Shown here piece after piece: positions 13,501-13,592 of a stretch of DNA of 13,592 nucleotides. The stretch's first letter is position 1, and every line of letters starts with the position of its first letter. Under the pieces are notes generated by a model. It saw only the letters and a list, made by a program, of their open reading frames with translations, did no database searches and was not told the DNA's origin. The translations under genes and the position numbers were made by a program. The DNA is from Treponema sp. (GTDB lineage Bacteria > Spirochaetota > Spirochaetia > Treponematales > Treponemataceae), in contig JAITOJ010000056.1 in assembly GCA_031290005.1 (NCBI GenBank), positions 1 through 13,592 of the forward strand. Direction: 5' to 3'.

Positions 13501-13592
13501 ACCAGAAAGCCGAAGTTCCCGGTTGGTGTGCCGTCAAGGGTGATTTTCCCCGTGATACTGCCCACCGCCGTCAGGTTGAGGTCCGCGGCGGT
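10563..13592 (-). CDS. Large mosaic surface protein: collagen-like tract, Ig-like repeats and BspA/TpLRR leucine-rich repeats (5' incomplete)
   Basis: 1009 residues are visible and the frame is still open at the window edge; the GTG at 13565 lies inside an N-terminal domain and is not taken as the start. In-window residues: about 10-88, a carboxypeptidase-regulatory-like beta domain (GSITGKITLDG, TDDAGSFEISDVP). 107-147 and 181-221, two copies of a W/Y-rich module. 147-179, eleven Gly-X-Y triplets. About 237-334 and 343-443, two Ig-like repeats sharing AQYTG, STVY, VTLTAK, GYTF and VTITFPAT-like ends. 564-945, 23-residue LRRs of two styles, LTTADFPLAESIG-like and LTSVTIPDSVTSIG-like, with the BspA-typical island (FTVAAGNTAY, GILYDKDKT) at about 729-759. 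The C-terminus GNGSTGVWTWSSE has no LPXTG motif or membrane anchor. Likely exported adhesin; no signal peptide is visible because the start is missing. Confidence 0.85.
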   Translation of the reverse strand, partial: TAADLNLTAVGSITGKITLDGTPTGNFGFLVFVASTSYMAMTDDAGSFEISDVPVKSYPGYQVYITKGAYTDVWNTVTVSAGTASDLGLKTLTAADIAPSGGSGITWKGTLTSPPANPQLNWAYYNSATKTSYIWNGAAWQILARDGVNGTDGATGPQGPQGETGADGANGTNGLDGVSLVWMGAWSSPPDNPQLNWAYYNITDKTSYIWNGYSWQILAKDGLDGQGGGDGQDDIAVNELNLTALVTAPVRDAAPVATGITTAQYTGTVAWQTSGGATYSGAAFGASTVYRALVTLTAKSGYTFTGVAADSFIYSGAAAANAADSGVIIITFPATAAAGADTVVNLRALDGAVTAPKTGETPNFAAINTAQYTGDVEWQTSAGAPHSSLFAVSTVYKAVVTLTAKDGYTFDGVGANSFTYTGAASVTNGANSGVVTITFPATVAVFTNLSDLNDYLFGRNANTAAIPYAVALSGAHTLNDIYDVLAVTGKYVSLDLSDLTGVTTWPRYSSGHDDGKAFIVNLVLPTQVTAIESYSSEGAFYNFTNLKTVRAADAFTGAVGDYEFSGCTALTTASFPLATSIGYSAFYGCTALTTADFPVAESISGYAFYDCTALATISFPLAESIGTGAFYGCSALATVSFPLVESIGDYAFFECSGLTSVTIPDNVTSIGDMAFYGCSGLTSVTIPDSVTSIGSSAFSGCSGLTSVTIGDGVTSIGSSAFAGCSSLAAFTVAAGNTAYAAQDGILYDKDKTAIISVPRAISGAVTLPDTLTSIGDSAFSGCSGLTSVTIGDGVTSIGSQAFYYCTGLTTADFPKVRSIANGTRGYTSYSTYTYSGAFYGCTKLATVSFPLAESIGTYAFWGCTALTTADFPQAESIGSGAFYGCTKLATVSFPKVTSINSENDVTTNTYIGAFSGCTALAEASFPLATSIGTYVFYRSTFADSYTGDVSSASITLKQGINYSDTYSGRLEAFYNGTDDGNSGAKAAKAGGVYTRTGNGSTGVWTWSSE
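11196..11262. repeat. 67-bp exact direct repeat in LRR coding region, copy 1
   Basis: Identical to 11439-11505, at an offset of 243 bp (81 codons, in frame). It encodes one SVTIGDGVTSIG-style LRR unit. Confidence 0.9.
11439..11505. repeat. 67-bp exact direct repeat in LRR coding region, copy 2
   Basis: Identical to 11196-11262. It is the first of about three tandem 69-bp units running to about 11645 that share most bases, so the LRR array evolves by unit duplication. Confidence 0.9.

Noticed and set aside
13563..13565. GTG at 13565 as the start of the LRR protein
   Set aside because: The frame stays open to the window edge and the codon falls within the N-terminal beta domain, with no ribosome site or signal peptide after it.

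Overview
The window looks like a chromosomal segment of a spirochaete, most likely a Treponema-type organism. This is inference from gene content. Evidence: a eukaryote-like (hexokinase family 1) glucose kinase of the kind known in treponemes, a BspA/TpLRR leucine-rich-repeat surface protein, a lipoprotein signal with an atypical (relaxed) lipobox, and a CUT1 sugar transporter of the LplB/YtcP type. No ribosomal RNA, tRNA, CRISPR array, insertion sequence or phage gene was seen. The DNA is GC-rich in genes, with long antisense open frames that are by-products of that composition.

Layout, left to right. (1) 1-322, minus: 5' end of a sodium:alanine/glycine symporter (AGCS family), with its own promoter. 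(2) 546-4046, plus: three-gene carbohydrate ABC transporter operon (two permeases, then a lipoprotein binding protein) with no ATPase gene in view. (3) 4047-4354: intergenic region with a striking array of three abutting 23-bp palindromes. (4) 4355-6861, plus: an aldo/keto reductase with two C-terminal four-cysteine clusters, translationally coupled (ATGA) to argA (N-acetylglutamate synthase). (5) 6856-9208, minus: a NYN-domain protein with two predicted OST-HTH/LOTUS-like segments followed by hexokinase; the argA and hexokinase stop codons overlap tail to tail. (6) 9209-10562: two copies of a composite hairpin/terminator repeat bracket a vapBC-type toxin-antitoxin operon on the minus strand. 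(7) 10563-13592, minus: a large mosaic surface protein (carboxypeptidase-regulatory-like domain, collagen-like Gly-X-Y tract between two copies of a W/Y-rich module, two Ig-like repeats, many 23-residue LRRs), whose start lies beyond the window.

How the parts may work together: sugar import through the ABC system and hexokinase phosphorylation fit a saccharolytic, probably gut-associated, lifestyle. ArgA begins arginine synthesis. The LRR/collagen protein is a likely adhesin. The toxin-antitoxin pair is a small accessory module. The least explained items are the palindrome array at 4131-4199, the repeat-flanked toxin-antitoxin cassette, and the NYN gene with a promoter placed so close that its mRNA should be leaderless.
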